A DNA stretch of 64,000 nucleotides from a gamma proteobacterium NOR5-3 (lineage in GTDB: Bacteria > Pseudomonadota > Gammaproteobacteria > Pseudomonadales > Halieaceae), in the NCBI GenBank assembly GCA_000158155.1, contig DS999408.1:341859-405858 (forward strand), in the 5' to 3' direction. The translations under genes were made by a program, and so were the position numbers. The notes below the pieces were generated by a model, which saw only the letters and a list, made by a program, of their open reading frames with translations, was not told where the DNA came from and searched no databases. Each line of letters begins with the position of its first letter. Position 1 is the stretch's first letter. Of this stretch, positions 62,419-64,000 are shown piece by piece.

Positions 62419-62969
62419 ATTGGATTCGCCTGCATCGTCGGGCCGCAGTGTTTGTAGGACTCACACTGGTTCTGCCGGTGTTTTTCTACCTTAAAACCTT
62501 ATTCGGACTTGTAGGTCTTGGTTTTGACTATGCCGCAGATCGCGGGCGTATAGAGCCCCGGGTGGCGAGACTTCAGGGCCTTATCGAAAATGAAGCACAG
62601 CTGACGCAGCAAAGTCAGCTGGCGGCAGCGCGGTTGCGCGAGGTTGCATTTCCAGCGACCGAGGATCCGTCGGCGCTGGCGGCGCGTTTGCAGTCCGATG
62701 TTCGTCAGATTCTGGCCGAGGCCGGTATGTCCGTGAGTAATAGCCAGGTCATGCCGGTGCGTCCGGGGGAAGAGTTTGACCAGGTCGCGGTAAAGTTGAC
62801 GGTGACGGGCACGCTGCCGGGGCTTGACGCGGCGTTGATCGGCATAGCGGCTTATCGTCCCCAGCTGTTGGTGGAGTCCCTCGATACATTTCCTACGCGG
62901 GCTGCTGCAGGCCCGGACCAGTCCTTAACCGCAGTGATGCAACTCATGGTGCTGAGGTCTTTGCCGTGA
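62415..62969 (+). CDS. gspM: Type II secretion protein GspM
   Basis: A 184-residue bitopic inner-membrane protein: one N-terminal helix ('AAVFVGLTLVLPVFFYLK'), a coiled coil ('RLQGLIENEAQLTQQSQLAAARL') and a ferredoxin-like periplasmic domain. It pairs with GspL. GTG start overlapping gspL; overlaps the next gene by four bases. Confidence 0.85.
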   Translation: MNWIRLHRRAAVFVGLTLVLPVFFYLKTLFGLVGLGFDYAADRGRIEPRVARLQGLIENEAQLTQQSQLAAARLREVAFPATEDPSALAARLQSDVRQILAEAGMSVSNSQVMPVRPGEEFDQVAVKLTVTGTLPGLDAALIGIAAYRPQLLVESLDTFPTRAAAGPDQSLTAVMQLMVLRSLP

Positions 62970-63646
62970 CGCTTATCGATCGACTACAGAGTCGTTATCG
63001 GGTGGATGCCAATCCCGAGCGTTCAGAGCGGCGTTTGGAGCTTGTCGTAATCGCACTGCTGCTTGTCGTTCTGTTACAAGTCCTTTGGTGGATGTTTGGT
63101 CGACTGGGCAGTGTCGGTGTGACTGCCGTCGCGCCCGCCAAAGACAGCCTCAGTGTTGTTGATACCAGGGTTACCGGTGCAATAACTGCGCCCCAGAGTC
63201 TGCAGTTGCAATCCAGGCCATTGTTTTGGGCCTCGCGCAGACCTGAGGCCAAGGCGCCGCCGCCCCAAAAGACCAAGCCTGGCAATAACAAGCCCGCACG
63301 GCGTCTGGAAGATTTGCAGGTGGCGGGTGCCGTGGGTGCCGGAGACCAGGGTAAGGCGATCATTATTTACAAAGACAAATTGATGCGTCTTGGTATCGGG
63401 GATAAGGTCGGTGGTTGGAGCCTTCAATCCGTATCGCTCGGTGAGGTGGTATTTGTCAGTGCCGGAGCCCGTGATGTGAGGCGTCTTACACCATTGCCGG
63501 TAATTGCTGCGCAGACAGCGCCGAAAGCGCCTGCTGCAAGCGCGCAAGCACCTGCCAAGAGCGCGCCTAACAAGCAGGCGAACGCAGCACAGAGCGCGCA
63601 GAAAAAAGACAACAAACCAGAGGCTAAGCTTACCCTCGGTGGGTAG
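62966..63646 (+). CDS. XpsN/GspC-like type II secretion protein
   Basis: A 226-residue protein with a short cytoplasmic start, one membrane helix ('LELVVIALLLVVLLQVLWWMFG'), a small beta domain that looks like the GspC homology region ('LEDLQVAGAVGAGDQGKAIIIYKDKLMRLGIGDKVGGWSLQSV'), and an Ala/Lys/Pro-rich tail. No separate gspC is seen before gspE. In Xanthomonas, XpsN sits in this position and takes the GspC-like role of connecting the platform to the secretin. GTG start; GTGA-type overlap with gspM. Confidence 0.78.
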   Translation: MTLIDRLQSRYRVDANPERSERRLELVVIALLLVVLLQVLWWMFGRLGSVGVTAVAPAKDSLSVVDTRVTGAITAPQSLQLQSRPLFWASRRPEAKAPPPQKTKPGNNKPARRLEDLQVAGAVGAGDQGKAIIIYKDKLMRLGIGDKVGGWSLQSVSLGEVVFVSAGARDVRRLTPLPVIAAQTAPKAPAASAQAPAKSAPNKQANAAQSAQKKDNKPEAKLTLGG

Positions 63647-63683
63647 TGGCCATATCTGATCATTATTGGGACAGACCTAGACC

Positions 63684-64000
63684 ATGAAAGACACCAGCAA
63701 CTACTTTTCGCCGGTTCCCACGGTACGCGCGACCGCGTTTGCGGCGCTATGTACTGTGCTGGCCGGTTGCGCGTCACATGATCTGCAGCAAATGACGCGC
63801 TCCGAAACATTGCTATTGGGTGAGCCCGGTGCCGTAGAGGGCCGCCCGGAGCCAGTGACTCCGGACATAGCTGCTGCTAACGGGTCCACCCTGGTCGATT
63901 CCGCTCAGGCTCTGGCCGACAAGCAGTCAGACACCCGGGCAGAGCCTGTGTTGTATCGTGGGTCCGACCAGCAGGTGCGTCTTCCCGAGCCGCAAAAAAC
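63684..64000 (+). CDS. Start of a lipoprotein gene, probable secretin GspD (partial)
   Basis: The first 105 codons are visible and the frame runs off the right edge. The N-terminus is a lipoprotein signal peptide ending 'VLAGC', followed by an unstructured acidic, Ala/Pro-rich stretch. Position at the end of an E-to-N gsp run is where gspD (xpsD) lies in the Xanthomonas cluster, and lipidated secretins occur there, so secretin is the likely identity. No secretin domain is visible yet. Confidence 0.6.
   Translation, partial: MKDTSNYFSPVPTVRATAFAALCTVLAGCASHDLQQMTRSETLLLGEPGAVEGRPEPVTPDIAAANGSTLVDSAQALADKQSDTRAEPVLYRGSDQQVRLPEPQK

Overview
The window (64 kb, cut at both ends) is a gammaproteobacterial chromosome segment, most likely from a marine, Pseudomonas-related lineage such as the Halieaceae (OM60/NOR5). 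This taxonomic call is an inference. It rests on the smpB–ratA–rnfH–bamE–fur–recN–(hrcA)–grpE–dnaK–dnaJ–dapB order, which matches Pseudomonas except for the extra hrcA. A Pseudomonas-type Fur, a FabV enoyl reductase, lipid-oxidation genes, a glucosylglycerate osmolyte cluster and an Xps-order type II secretion operon also fit. I saw no tRNA, rRNA, insertion sequence, prophage or CRISPR array. No gap without a gene exceeds 300 bases; the longest are 12477–12713 and 42124–42365.

Layout. 1–12.5 kb: end of a TauE-like permease, smpB, an Na+-symporter, ratA/rnfH, bamE, fur, recN, then the heat-shock block hrcA–grpE–dnaK–dnaJ–dapB–cnoX with sigma-32-like promoters before grpE and dnaK. 12.7–22.7 kb: fatty-acid and central metabolism (paired acyl-CoA dehydrogenases, SDR, aceK, two histidine phosphatases, tesB with an unusual double-TetR regulator, tag, enoyl-CoA hydratase). 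22.7–35.0 kb, all on the minus strand: the most unusual part. It encodes a REC-GGDEF-EAL protein coupled to a secreted subtilase, a small secreted protein ending in ten near-identical 13-residue repeats, and two very large periplasmic beta-propeller sensors, one a full hybrid histidine kinase and one with a degenerate kinase region. The sensor genes look AT-richer than the flanks. 35.2–46.7 kb: nadA, bepA, a TusA-like gene, perM-like transporter, M16 protease, aceE–aceF. 46.7–51.5 kb: glycerate kinase, a glycosyl-3-phosphoglycerate phosphatase, glucosyl-3-phosphoglycerate synthase and a GH13 phosphorylase, which together can make and recycle glucosylglycerate. 51.6–55.3 kb: fabV, MBL-fold hydrolase, acyl-CoA ligase. 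55.5–64 kb: gspE-F-G-H-I-J-K-L-M-N and the start of a secretin-like lipoprotein gene.

The main candidate for an undescribed system is the 22.7–35.0 kb block. A secreted repeat protein ('SSADQSSYKWGIR' units) with its own strong terminator lies between a secreted subtilase and two propeller sensors, upstream of which sits a c-di-GMP enzyme. The subtilase's C-terminal tail carries a short match (SRRWGI) to the repeat core (SYKWGI). I propose either a protease-matured peptide signal read by the propeller sensors, or a repeat-built surface fibre under two-component and c-di-GMP control. Both are hypotheses from gene content and motifs only.
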